Of a stretch of 64,000 nt of DNA, positions 53,273-63,804 are shown piece by piece. The position numbers were made by a program, and so were the translations under genes. Position 1 is the stretch's first letter. Each line of letters opens with the position of its first letter. This DNA is from Aureimonas sp. SK2. Lineage in GTDB: Bacteria > Pseudomonadota > Alphaproteobacteria > Rhizobiales > Rhizobiaceae. The stretch lies in contig NZ_JAPZDS010000010.1 of assembly GCF_029813115.1 (NCBI RefSeq), positions 62,001 through 126,000 on the forward strand, in the 5' to 3' direction. A model generated the notes under the pieces. That model did not search any database. It saw only the letters and a program-made list of their open reading frames with translations, and was not told where the DNA came from.

Positions 53273-54031
53273 TCAATTCCCCTTGTCGAAGCGCCCGAAG
53301 GCTTCGATCGTGTTGCGTGCGAAGCGGCTGAAGTCGCTCGGATTGTCGTGCTCGGCGATCATCAGGTCGGCTCCCGCCGCCCGGCCCCTGGCCCAGAGCG
53401 AGGCCCAGTCGAGCGTGCCCTCGCCGACGTCGGCCCATCCGTCCTCGTCGGTCTTGGTGCCGGCTTCCGCGATGTCCTTGACGTGCAGCGCCGAGACGCG
53501 GCCGGAATAGCGATCGAGCCAGGCCGCCGGATCCTCTCCGCCGCGCACGACCCAGGCGAGATCGGCCTCCCATTCGAGCGCCGGATCGGCGTCGAGGATG
53601 TAGTCCAGCGGCCGCCCGCCGCCCTCGACCTCGCGCAGTTCGAAGTCGTGGTTGTGCCAGGCGGCGCGCAGGCCCTCCGCCTTCACGCGGCGTGCGACGG
53701 CCCCCATGCGGGAACCGAAGTCGCGCCAGCCGGCGGCGTCCGCCGGACGCTGGTCCGGCAGGAGGTAGGGCACAACCAGGATCTCGTTTCCGAGGGTGCG
53801 GGCGATCTCCAGCGAGCGGTCGAACTCCTTCTCCAGGAGATCGACGCTGAAATGGCCGCTGCGGGCCGTGAGACCGTTGGCCTGGAGGCCGGCCTTCAGC
53901 GCCGGCAGGTCGTCGTAGAGGCCGCGAAAGCATTCGACGTCGGTGTAGCCGAGTTCGGCGACCTCACGCAGCCGGTCGGCGAGCGGCGGAGCGTTGCGGG
54001 CGGAATAGAGCTGCATGGAGAAGGTGGTCAT
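53273..54031 (-). CDS. Sugar phosphate isomerase/epimerase-like TIM-barrel protein
   Basis: A 252-residue AP endonuclease-2/xylose-isomerase-like TIM barrel. The opening MTTFSMQLYSARNAPPLADR, the metal-binding AWHNHDFEL (about 125) and EHDNPSDFSRFARN (about 230) are family features. It is likely an isomerase, epimerase or dehydratase on a keto-sugar made by the neighbouring Gfo/Idh/MocA enzyme. Located between the ABC ATPase gene (102-base gap) and that dehydrogenase gene (four bases). No specific reaction can be given. Confidence 0.87.
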   Translation of the reverse strand: MTTFSMQLYSARNAPPLADRLREVAELGYTDVECFRGLYDDLPALKAGLQANGLTARSGHFSVDLLEKEFDRSLEIARTLGNEILVVPYLLPDQRPADAAGWRDFGSRMGAVARRVKAEGLRAAWHNHDFELREVEGGGRPLDYILDADPALEWEADLAWVVRGGEDPAAWLDRYSGRVSALHVKDIAEAGTKTDEDGWADVGEGTLDWASLWARGRAAGADLMIAEHDNPSDFSRFARNTIEAFGRFDKGN

Positions 54032-54133
54032 GAGGCACTCCGTGGATGCGAAGGATTGAAGGCGCGGGCACGGTCCGGCCGGCCGCGGACGTCGGACGGG
54101 CGTGCGGCGCGAGGGGTTGGGGAACGGCGGACC

Positions 54134-55228
54134 CTAGAGCCGCGCGCCGTCCGTGGCGAAGAGCGAGGCCTTGGGAAGGTCCAGACCGAACCGCAGCGTC
54201 TCGCCGACGCGATGGCGGCTTTCGCCGTCGGTGCGGATGGCGAGCGGCTGGCCGCCGAGGCTGGTCCAGAGCAGCGTGTCGGCGCCCATCGGCTCGACGA
54301 CTTCGACGCGGCCCTCGGCCGACGCGAGGCCCGGCCCGACGGCCTCTCCGAGACGGATGTGCTCGGGCCGCAGGCCGAGGCTCGCCTCGCCGGACAGCGG
54401 GCCGGTTCCGGACGCCTCGTATCCTTCCAGCGAAAGCGCCTGCGAGCCGGCTTTGAAGCGCCCGTTCTCGACGCGACCCTCGACGAAGTTCATGGCGGGC
54501 GAACCGATGAAGCCCGCGACGAAGCGGTTCACGGGACGGCGATAGACGTCGCCCGGCGGTCCGATCTGCTGAATCACGCCGTTCTTCATGACGACGATCC
54601 GGTCGGCGAGGGTCAGTGCCTCGATCTGGTCGTGCGTGACGTAGATCATGGTGTTGCCGAGGCTCTGGTGGAGGCGCTTGATCTCCACCCGGAGCTCGGC
54701 CCTGAGCTTGGCGTCGAGGTTCGACAGGGGCTCGTCGAAGAGGAAGACGTCGACTTCGCGCACGAGGGCCCGGCCGATCGCGACGCGCTGGCGCTGGCCG
54801 CCCGACAGCTCCGCCGGACGGCGCTTGAGATAGGGCTCGAGCTGCAGCATCGTCGCCGCCTTCGCGACGCGCGCCTGGATCTCGGCTTTCGGGACCCCGT
54901 TCATCCGGAGCCCGAAGGACAGGTTGTCCTCGACGCTCATGCGCGGATAGAGGGCATAGGACTGGAACACCATGCCGATGCCGCGGTCCTTGGGCTCGGC
55001 CCAGGTCACGTTCCGGCCCGAGATCCAGATCTCGCCGTCGGTGATGTCGAGAAGGCCGGCGATCGCGTTCAGAAGCGTGGACTTGCCGCAGCCGGACGGC
55101 CCCAGCAGCACCAGGAACTCGCCCTGCCGAACCTCGAGATCGAGTCCGTCGATCGCCTTGTGCGCGCCGTAGTGGATGTCGAGCTCGCGCACCGCGACGC
55201 TCGACGGATGGACCGTTGATATCATCAT
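54134..55228 (-). CDS. Sugar ABC transporter ATPase (MalK/UgpC family)
   Basis: A 364-residue ATPase. It has Walker A GPSGCGKST (about 43), Q-loop FQSYALYPRMSV, signature LSGGQRQRVAIGRAL (about 137), Walker B DVFLFDEPLSNLD and a C-terminal regulatory OB-fold (LGLRPEHIRLGE about 290). ATG 55228 overlaps the upstream permease stop by four bases. It energises the importer with the two permeases and binding protein encoded upstream. The regulatory domain may respond to intracellular signals as in MalK. Confidence 0.94.
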   Translation of the reverse strand: MMISTVHPSSVAVRELDIHYGAHKAIDGLDLEVRQGEFLVLLGPSGCGKSTLLNAIAGLLDITDGEIWISGRNVTWAEPKDRGIGMVFQSYALYPRMSVEDNLSFGLRMNGVPKAEIQARVAKAATMLQLEPYLKRRPAELSGGQRQRVAIGRALVREVDVFLFDEPLSNLDAKLRAELRVEIKRLHQSLGNTMIYVTHDQIEALTLADRIVVMKNGVIQQIGPPGDVYRRPVNRFVAGFIGSPAMNFVEGRVENGRFKAGSQALSLEGYEASGTGPLSGEASLGLRPEHIRLGEAVGPGLASAEGRVEVVEPMGADTLLWTSLGGQPLAIRTDGESRHRVGETLRFGLDLPKASLFATDGARL

Positions 55229-56145
55229 CCCTTGACGCTCCCCGCTGCGATGCCCCGCACGAACCAGCGGCCGGACAGGAGGTAGACGACGAGCGGCACG
55301 AGGGCCGTCAGGATCGTCGCCGCCATGTTGACGTTGTAGAGTTTCTCGCCCTGGGCCGAGTTGACGATGTTGTTGAGCTGCACCGTCATCGGAAGGTTCT
55401 CCCGGCCGGCGAAGACGAGGCCGAGGATGAAGTCGTTCCAGATGCCCGTGACCTGTAGGATCACCGCCACCACCAGCATCGGCGTCGACATGGGCAGCAT
55501 CACATGGACGAAGATCTGCCAGAAGCCTCCGCCATCGACGCGTGCCGCCTTGAACAGCTCGGCCGGCAGCCCCGCATAGAAGTTGCGGAACAGAAGCGTC
55601 ATCACCGGCAGGCCGAAGATCACGTGCACGAGCACGATGCCAGGCAGCGACCCGTAGATGCCGAGCGCCGAGAAGATGCGCACGAGCGGATAGATGAAGA
55701 CCTGGTAGGGGATGAAGGCGCCGAGCAGCAGGACGACGAAGAGGACGTTGGCCCCTTTCACGCGCCAGAGCGACAGCGCGTAGCCGGTGACGGAGCCCAG
55801 CGCGATCGAGGCGATCACCGACGGGATCAAGATCTTTACCGAGTTGAGGAAGCCGACCTGGATACCGGAGCAGTCGAGCCCGGTGCAGGCGGTGGACCAC
55901 GCCGCGACCCAGGCCTGGAAGCTCGGGTCGGACGGCCAGGCGAAGATGTTGGCGAGGCGCACCTCGTCCATCGTCTTCAGCGAGGTGACGACCATGATGT
56001 AGAGCGGCAGCAGGAAGAACGCCGCCGACAGGGCGAGGAAGGCGTAGAGGCCGATCCGGCCCGCCGTCAGGCGCCGGGGCTTGCGGCCCCGATGGGTGGC
56101 GGCGCGGTCGAGCGTCGCCGGCGAAAGCGTGTCGATCGCGGTCAT
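55225..56145 (-). CDS. Sugar ABC transporter permease (MalG family)
   Basis: A 306-residue permease with six membrane segments. After a 30-residue cytoplasmic start (MTAIDTLSPATLDRAATHRG) come the helices. The EAA loop reads LPAELFKAARVDGGGFWQIF (about 200). A short insertion with two cysteines (STACTGLDCSGIQVG) lies in the first periplasmic loop; glucose/mannose importers of the Gts type have a similar feature. ATG 56145 shares one base with the upstream permease stop. The very long in-frame extension upstream is a shadow. Confidence 0.92.
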   Translation of the reverse strand: MTAIDTLSPATLDRAATHRGRKPRRLTAGRIGLYAFLALSAAFFLLPLYIMVVTSLKTMDEVRLANIFAWPSDPSFQAWVAAWSTACTGLDCSGIQVGFLNSVKILIPSVIASIALGSVTGYALSLWRVKGANVLFVVLLLGAFIPYQVFIYPLVRIFSALGIYGSLPGIVLVHVIFGLPVMTLLFRNFYAGLPAELFKAARVDGGGFWQIFVHVMLPMSTPMLVVAVILQVTGIWNDFILGLVFAGRENLPMTVQLNNIVNSAQGEKLYNVNMAATILTALVPLVVYLLSGRWFVRGIAAGSVKG

Positions 56146-57029
56146 CAGGCGCCTCCCCGCTCTTTTCGGAAGTATTCGGCGTAGATCCAGGGCGCGAGGA
56201 CGCAGAGCACGGTGACGAGGAGGACGGTCGAGGCCGCCGCCGCGAGGCCGATGTTCTGCCGCTCGAAGAGGTAATCCATGACGTATTTCGCGGGCACGGC
56301 CGTCGAGGTGCCGGGGCCGCCGTTGGTCAGCGCCACCACGAGGTCGTAGACCTTCACCACCGCGATCGAGAGCAGCACGACGGAGGTGATGATCATGGGT
56401 TTGAGGAGCGGCAGGACGATCGAGGTGTAGACGCGCCAGGCAGGGATGCCGTCGACGCGCGCCGCCTTCCAGAGGTCCTCGTCGACGCCGCGCAGGCCCG
56501 CCAGCATCAGCGCCATGACGAGGCCCGCCGACTGCCAGACGCCGGCGATCACGACGGCGTAGATCGCCATGTCGCGCCGCACGACCCAGTCGAAGCGGAA
56601 ACTCTCCCAGCCCATCGCCTGCACGGCTTCCTGGATGCCGAGCGTCGGGTTCATCATCCACTGCCAGACGAGGCCGGTGACGATGAAGGACATGGCGTGC
56701 GGATAGAGGAAGATGGTCCGCAGCCCGTCCTCGCCGCGCACCCGCTGGTCGATCGCGACCGCCAGGAGAAAGCCGAGGACCAGGCAGAACCCGATGAACA
56801 GGACGCCGAACAGCGCCATGTTCTGGATCGACACGAGCCAGCGCGGATCGCCGAACAGGCGCTCGTACTGCTGCGTGCCGACGAAGCTGTTGACCGGCAA
56901 AAGGCGGGAGCCGGTGAAGGACATCCAGATCGTCCAGCCCATCGTGCCGACATAGGCGAAGAGGACGATCAGGATCGTGGGGGACAGCGCGACGACCGGA
57001 GCGGCCGAGCGCAGGGTGCGCGTCGCCAT
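56145..57029 (-). CDS. Sugar ABC transporter permease (MalF family)
   Basis: A 294-residue inner-membrane permease with about six helices and an EAA loop around DEDLWKAARVDGIPAWRVYT (about 190). It pairs with the downstream MalG-family permease; their stop and start codons overlap. It lies 60 bases after the binding-protein gene, across a stem-loop. ATG 57029 gives a normal length. Confidence 0.93.
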   Translation of the reverse strand: MATRTLRSAAPVVALSPTILIVLFAYVGTMGWTIWMSFTGSRLLPVNSFVGTQQYERLFGDPRWLVSIQNMALFGVLFIGFCLVLGFLLAVAIDQRVRGEDGLRTIFLYPHAMSFIVTGLVWQWMMNPTLGIQEAVQAMGWESFRFDWVVRRDMAIYAVVIAGVWQSAGLVMALMLAGLRGVDEDLWKAARVDGIPAWRVYTSIVLPLLKPMIITSVVLLSIAVVKVYDLVVALTNGGPGTSTAVPAKYVMDYLFERQNIGLAAAASTVLLVTVLCVLAPWIYAEYFRKERGGA

Positions 57030-57059
57030 GGGCGGGCCTCCATTTCGAGCGATAGGGCT

Positions 57060-57080
57060 GGGCCGCCCGACGGGCGACCC
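57060..57080 (-). promoter_or_regulatory. Stem-loop between the binding-protein and permease genes
   Basis: A 9-bp stem (GGGTCGCCC / GGGCGGCCC on the minus strand) with a 3-base loop and one U-G pair in RNA, 9 bases after the binding-protein stop. No T-run. Same position relative to the binding-protein gene as the hairpins at 1167, 27262 and 45676. Confidence 0.58.
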
Positions 57081-57089
57081 GCCGTAGCG

Positions 57090-58337
57090 TCAGTCGGCCG
57101 AGCCGATCACGGAGGCGAAGTCCGAGGCGAAGTCTTCCGCCGTCGCGGACGGGTCGTTGAAGTAGGAGGTGATCGTGTCCTGCAGCGCGCCCACCGTGTC
57201 GGCCGAGACATGGAAATTGACCGAAGGGATCTGGTTGGCCTCGTCCCTGACGAGTTCGGCCCCGCGGCGCGCGCAGGCATCCATGCCCGAGACGTCGACA
57301 TCGGTCCGCACGGGGATCGAGCCCTTCTTCTCGTTGAAGGCGATCTGCGTGGCGGGGTCGAGCATGGTCCTGGCCAGGAGGTTCTGCGCCTCGGTCGCCG
57401 CGCCGCCGCCGAGCTTGGGGAAGACGAAGACGTCGCCGCCCATCACGTAGCCCGTCTCGCCCGGCACGAGGGCGCAGCCCGCGTCCTCGCCCGGAACCAT
57501 GCCGGCGGCGATGAAGTCGCCCTTGGCCCAGTCGCCCATGATCTGGACGCCCGCCTGGCCGGTGATCACCATGTTGGTGGCGTCGTTCCAGTTGCGGCCC
57601 GGCGCGCCGGCATCGACATAGTCGCGCATCCGATGGAAGGTGGCCGCGACGTTCCGGAACGCCTCGGAGGCGATCGCCTCCTCGTCCTTGTCGCGATAGA
57701 CTTTCAGGAACAGTTCCTTGCCGCCTTGGCCCAGCAGCACGGCGTCGAAGACGAGGGCCTCCTGCCAGGGCTGGCCGCCCCATGCGATCGGCGTGACGCC
57801 GGCGGCCTTGAGCTTGTCCATGTCGGCGAAGAAGGCGTCGAAGGTCGTCGGCGCCTCGGTGATGCCGGCCTTCTGGAGGGTCGCGGTGTTGTAGAACATC
57901 CAGTTGTGGCCGTGGATGTTGACGGGAACCGCATAGAACTTGCCCTCGCGCGAGGCCGCGTTGACGATCGGCGCGGGGATCACCTCGCGCCATCCGCCCT
58001 CGCCCGCCACGGTGTCGAGATCGACCAGCAGACCCTGGCCGACGAGATCGTCGAACTGGCGGCCGGTGTTGAACTGCGACGAAGTCGGCGGATTGCCGCC
58101 GACGATGCGGTTGATGGCGGCCGCCCGGAGATTCTGTCCGCCGGCGATCGCCGCATCCACCCAGGTGCCGCCCGCCTTCTCGTAGGCTTCGGCGAAGACG
58201 CGCACGCCCGCAGCCTCGCCGCCCGAGGTCCACCAGTGCATGACTTCGGCTCGGTTCGGCTCCTGCGCCACCGCACCCGACAAAGAGGCGCAAAGCATCG
58301 TTGCGCTCAAAAGAGCGCCGCGCATCAGTTTCGACAT
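57090..58337 (-). CDS. Sugar ABC transporter substrate-binding protein (glucose/mannose type)
   Basis: A 415-residue binding protein. A signal peptide ends near AVA-QEPNR. The mature start VMHWWTSGGEAAGVRVFAEA closely resembles glucose/mannose-binding GtsA-type proteins. Later segments ITGQAGVQIMGDWAKGDF and GSIPVRTDVDVSGMD are in keeping. First gene of the leftward operon binding protein-permease-permease-ATPase-isomerase-dehydrogenase. It is divergent from a LacI gene, with two LacI-type operators in the 123-base gap. Ligand likely an aldohexose or glucoside, by similarity. Confidence 0.92.
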   Translation of the reverse strand: MSKLMRGALLSATMLCASLSGAVAQEPNRAEVMHWWTSGGEAAGVRVFAEAYEKAGGTWVDAAIAGGQNLRAAAINRIVGGNPPTSSQFNTGRQFDDLVGQGLLVDLDTVAGEGGWREVIPAPIVNAASREGKFYAVPVNIHGHNWMFYNTATLQKAGITEAPTTFDAFFADMDKLKAAGVTPIAWGGQPWQEALVFDAVLLGQGGKELFLKVYRDKDEEAIASEAFRNVAATFHRMRDYVDAGAPGRNWNDATNMVITGQAGVQIMGDWAKGDFIAAGMVPGEDAGCALVPGETGYVMGGDVFVFPKLGGGAATEAQNLLARTMLDPATQIAFNEKKGSIPVRTDVDVSGMDACARRGAELVRDEANQIPSVNFHVSADTVGALQDTITSYFNDPSATAEDFASDFASVIGSAD

Positions 58338-58371
58338 GGTATCTCCTCCCAGAGACGTCTCGTTCGACTGA

Positions 58372-58419
58372 TGTAATCGATTACAGATACGATGCTATTC
58401 GACAAGGAAATCGATTACA
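58372..58419. promoter_or_regulatory. Two LacI-type operators, TGTAATCGATTACA
   Basis: A perfect 14-bp palindrome TGTAATCGATTACA sits at 58372-58385. A second copy, GGAAATCGATTACA at 58406-58419, keeps 11 or more of the 14 bases. They are 34 bases apart, between the divergent sugar ABC operon and the LacI gene. Palindromes with a central CG are the normal target of LacI proteins, so binding by the adjacent product is very likely, giving control of both directions. Confidence 0.85.
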
Positions 58420-58460
58420 AGTATGCCTGTGCCAAATTCGTTCTTGCGGAGCAGCATCAC

Positions 58461-59549
58461 GTGAATGGGAGGCGGACGCAGGCTGCGGGACGGGGCGTAC
58501 GAATCGGCGATGTGGCGGTGGAGGCGGGCGTCTCCACCGCGACCGTCAGCCGCGCCCTTGCCAGCCCCGACCAGGTGCGGCCTGAGCTGCGCGCGCGCGT
58601 CCAGGCCGCCGTCGCCAAGCTCGGCTACACGCCGAACGCCGCCGCGCGCCAGCTGCGCGTCAAGCGCAGCCGCACGGCGCTCGTCGTCACGCGCCGCCGC
58701 TGGAGCGCGCCCTTCTTTGCCGAAGTGCTGCGCGGGCTGGACGAGGAACTTTCCGCCGCCGGCTATGCGATGGTGCTCGGCAATCTGGACGAGGAGGGCG
58801 GCGAGCGAAGCCGCCAGCTGGTCGACATGATGTTCTCCGGCACGATCGACGGAGCGGTGCTCCTGTCCGGCCGCGTGGCGGCGGCCGACGGGCGCGACAT
58901 GTTCGGCGCGGGCCTGCCGCTCGTCTCGCTTTGCGCTGCCATCGAGGGCACGCACACGATCCTGACCGACGAAGGCGCGTGCATCGCACGAGGCGCGCGC
59001 GAACTCCTGGCGCTCGGCCACCGCGACTTCCTGTATCTGCCGGGACCGGCGGACAACTACAACGAACAGGTTCGCTGGGCGGCGATGTCGGAGGTCTTCG
59101 CGTCGGCGCCGTCCGACGCACGGCTCTTCCGCGCCGATCACTGCGATTTCTCCTTGGCGGCGGGTGTCCTCGCCGCCCGGGACTTCCTGGCCATGTCCTG
59201 CCGGCCGACAGCCGTCGTGGCGGTGTCCGACGAGAACGCCATCGGCTTTCTCCAGACGGTTCAGGAAGCCGGCGTCCGCGTGCCGGAGGACGTCTCGGTG
59301 TTGGGCTTCGACGGCATCGAGTTCGCCGACTTCTGCCGCCCGGCGCTGTCGACCATCCGCCAGCCGCGCCTGGAGCTCGGCCGTGCCGGGGCGCGAGCCC
59401 TCCTGAAGGCCATCGAAGACGGCCCCTCCCTGCCGCTCGTGCGGCAGGTCCTGCCGAACGAGTTGTGCCTGCGCGGCTCCACGGGTCCGGTCCGAGAGGC
59501 CGGACGCTCGTTCACGAGAGACTCGGGTCCGGGCGTCTCGCGGACCTGA
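58461..59549 (+). CDS. LacI-family repressor of the sugar ABC operon
   Basis: A 362-residue LacI/GalR protein. The HTH and hinge read RIGDVAVEAGVSTATVSRAL (about 13-32) then YTPNAAARQLRVKRS. The C-terminal sugar-binding domain includes DENAIGFLQTVQEAGVRVPE and VLGFDGIEFADF. The frame is open back to 58392, but that would place the start inside the operator array. GTG 58461, with GGAG 9 bases ahead, gives the usual short N-terminus before the HTH. The inducer is presumably the sugar imported by the divergent operon. Confidence 0.9.
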   Translation: MNGRRTQAAGRGVRIGDVAVEAGVSTATVSRALASPDQVRPELRARVQAAVAKLGYTPNAAARQLRVKRSRTALVVTRRRWSAPFFAEVLRGLDEELSAAGYAMVLGNLDEEGGERSRQLVDMMFSGTIDGAVLLSGRVAAADGRDMFGAGLPLVSLCAAIEGTHTILTDEGACIARGARELLALGHRDFLYLPGPADNYNEQVRWAAMSEVFASAPSDARLFRADHCDFSLAAGVLAARDFLAMSCRPTAVVAVSDENAIGFLQTVQEAGVRVPEDVSVLGFDGIEFADFCRPALSTIRQPRLELGRAGARALLKAIEDGPSLPLVRQVLPNELCLRGSTGPVREAGRSFTRDSGPGVSRT

Positions 59550-59736
59550 CGAGGGGGCCTCGGCCGATCCCGAGACGAACGCTCCCCGCGGGCGGGGCGG
59601 CTCCCCGCCATCGACACCCTGACGGTCGGCAGGCTGCGCCGGGCCGAAGCGGCGGCGCGCGGCCGGGCGAAAACTCGTATGGATCCTTTATGCCGATCGG
59701 GTCCACTTGAACGGCGATCCCGAAAGGAGGGTTCGC

Positions 59737-59820
59737 ATGTTCGATCTGATCTACCTGGCCGTGGGCCTGGGCTTCTTCGTCTTGATGGGCGCCTATGCGC
59801 GCTGGGCGGGCCAGGCCTGA
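59737..59820 (+). CDS. 27-residue membrane protein upstream of kdpF
   Basis: A tiny ORF, ATG 59737, behind a strong GAAAGGAGG (5 bases). It encodes MFDLIYLAVGLGFFVLMGAY followed by ARWAGQA: one transmembrane helix with a short cytoplasmic end. It stops two bases before kdpF starts. It is similar in size and N-terminus to KdpF (both begin MFDL) and might be a paralogue or an extra KdpFABC-associated peptide. Its best-in-operon Shine-Dalgarno sequence argues that it is translated. Function unknown. Confidence 0.75.
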   Translation: MFDLIYLAVGLGFFVLMGAYARWAGQA

Positions 59821-59822
59821 CG

Positions 59823-59909
59823 ATGTTCGACCTCGTCCTTGGCGGCGCCACGGCGCTCGCCCTCGCCGGATACCTCGTCTACGCGCTCGCGCGTCCCGAG
59901 CGGTTCTGA
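59823..59909 (+). CDS. kdpF: K+-transporting ATPase small subunit KdpF
   Basis: A 28-residue single-helix peptide, [20 protein letters not shown] then ALARPERF. The C-terminal Y-L-x-x-A-L-x-x-P-E-x-F pattern is diagnostic of KdpF. It stabilises the KdpFABC complex in the inner membrane. Starts two bases after the 27-residue ORF and lies 28 bases before kdpA. Confidence 0.93.
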   Translation: MFDLVLGGATALALAGYLVYALARPERF

Positions 59910-59937
59910 TCCCCATCTTTTCCGAAAGTCAGATGCC

Positions 59938-61647
59938 ATGACCCTCGTCGGCTGGCTGCAAATCATTCTCATCCTGGCGGCCGTGGTCGCCTTCGCCGTT
60001 CCGCTCGGCGCCTATATGGGCCGCGTCTTCGCGGGCGAGCGCACGATCCTCTCGCCCGTGCTCGATCCCGTCGAGCGCGGCTTCTACCGTGCCTCCGGCA
60101 TCGACCCGGCACGGGAACAGGGCTGGCTCGCCTATACGCTGGCCATGCTCGCCTTCAACGCGGCGGGCTTCGCCCTCCTCTATGCGATCCTGCGGGCGCA
60201 GGGCGTCCTGCCGCTGAACCCGCAGGGCTTTTCCGGCCTGTCGCCGCACCTTGCCTTCAACACGGCCGTGTCCTTCGTGACCAACACGAACTGGCAGAGC
60301 TACGGCGGCGAGACCACGATGAGCCTCTTCAGCCAGATGGCCGGCCTCACCGTGCAGAACTTCCTGTCGGCGGCGACCGGCATCGCGCTGGCCGTCGCGC
60401 TGGTACGCGCCTTCGCGCGCTCGGGCGCCCAGACCGTCGGCAACTTCTTCACCGACATGACGCGCGCCACGCTCTACGTGCTCCTGCCGCTCGCCATCGT
60501 CACGGGCCTGGCGCAGGTCGCCATGGGCACGCCGCAGACGCTCAACGCGTCGGCGACCGTAGAGACGCTGGAAGGCCAGCCCCAGACACTGGCGCTCGGC
60601 CCCGTCGCCTCGCAGATCGCGATCAAGCAGCTCGGCACCAACGGCGGCGGCTTCTACAACGCCAATGCCACGCACCCCTACGAGAATCCCTCCCCGCTCT
60701 CCAACGCCCTGACGATCTGGCAGATGCTGGTGGTTTCCGTAGCGCTCGTCTTCGCCTTCGGCCGCCTCGTCGGCGACCGGCGGCAGGCGGTGGCGATCCT
60801 CTCGGTGATGGGGCTCCTCCTCCTCTCCGCCACGACGGTCTGTTACTGGGCGGAAGCCGCCGGAACCCCGGTCCTTTCCGCGGCCGGCATCGATCCCGCG
60901 GGCGGCAACATGGAGGGCAAGGAGGTCCGCTTCGGGCTTGCCGCGTCCGCCTTCTTCGCCTCCGTGACGACCGGCCTGTCGGACGGCGCGGTCAACGCCA
61001 TGCACGGCTCCTTCACGCCGATCGGCGGCATGGTGCCGATGGTGCTGATCATGCTCGGCGAGATCCTGCCGGGCGGCGTCGGATCCGGCCTCTACGGCAT
61101 CCTCGTGATCGCGATCATCTCGGTCTTCGTGGCGGGCCTCATGGTCGGCCGCACGCCGGAATATCTCGGCAAGAAGATCGAGGCCAAGGAGATGAAGATG
61201 GCGGTGCTCGCGATCCTGATCCTGCCGGCCGCGATCCTCGGCTTCTCGGCGGTCTCGGCCGTGCTGCCCGTCGCCTTGTCGGGTCTCGGCAATGCCGGCC
61301 CGCACGGCCTGTCGGAGATCTACTACGCCTACGCCTCGGCGGCGGGCAACAACGGCTCGGCCTTCGGCGGACTGTCGGCGAACGCGCCCTGGTGGAACAC
61401 GACGCTGGGGCTCGCCATGCTCCTCGGCCGCTTCGCCTATATCGTGCCGATGATGGCGATCGCGGGCTCGCTGGTGGCCAAGACCAGGCTTGCCCCCTCC
61501 GCCGGCACCTTCCCGACCCACGGGCCGCTCTTCGTCGGGCTGCTGGCCGGCATCATCCTGATCCTCGGCGGCCTCCAGTTCTTCCCCGCCCTCGCCCTCG
61601 GCCCCATCGCCGAGCAGGTGCAGATGCTGGCGGGCAGGACCTTCTGA
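59938..61647 (+). CDS. kdpA: K+-transporting ATPase subunit KdpA
   Basis: A 569-residue potassium channel-like subunit related to the K-transporter superfamily, with about ten membrane helices. Selectivity-filter-type segments are [15 protein letters not shown] (about 115), [20 protein letters not shown] (about 235), [12 protein letters not shown] (about 348) and [16 protein letters not shown] (about 470). ATG 59938 is the start. It picks up K+ at low external concentration and passes it to KdpB. KdpDE regulators are not in the window. Confidence 0.96.
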   Translation: MTLVGWLQIILILAAVVAFAVPLGAYMGRVFAGERTILSPVLDPVERGFYRASGIDPAREQGWLAYTLAMLAFNAAGFALLYAILRAQGVLPLNPQGFSGLSPHLAFNTAVSFVTNTNWQSYGGETTMSLFSQMAGLTVQNFLSAATGIALAVALVRAFARSGAQTVGNFFTDMTRATLYVLLPLAIVTGLAQVAMGTPQTLNASATVETLEGQPQTLALGPVASQIAIKQLGTNGGGFYNANATHPYENPSPLSNALTIWQMLVVSVALVFAFGRLVGDRRQAVAILSVMGLLLLSATTVCYWAEAAGTPVLSAAGIDPAGGNMEGKEVRFGLAASAFFASVTTGLSDGAVNAMHGSFTPIGGMVPMVLIMLGEILPGGVGSGLYGILVIAIISVFVAGLMVGRTPEYLGKKIEAKEMKMAVLAILILPAAILGFSAVSAVLPVALSGLGNAGPHGLSEIYYAYASAAGNNGSAFGGLSANAPWWNTTLGLAMLLGRFAYIVPMMAIAGSLVAKTRLAPSAGTFPTHGPLFVGLLAGIILILGGLQFFPALALGPIAEQVQMLAGRTF

Positions 61648-61727
61648 CGCTTCAGGCACGGGGCCCCCGTCATCCGTTTCCATTCTTCGTCGCTCGCCCG
61701 CGCGATCCGACCACAAGGAATTTTTCC

Positions 61728-63782
<2,055 letters not shown>

Positions 63783-63804
63783 ACCTTTTCCAGGGACCTC
63801 CCAC

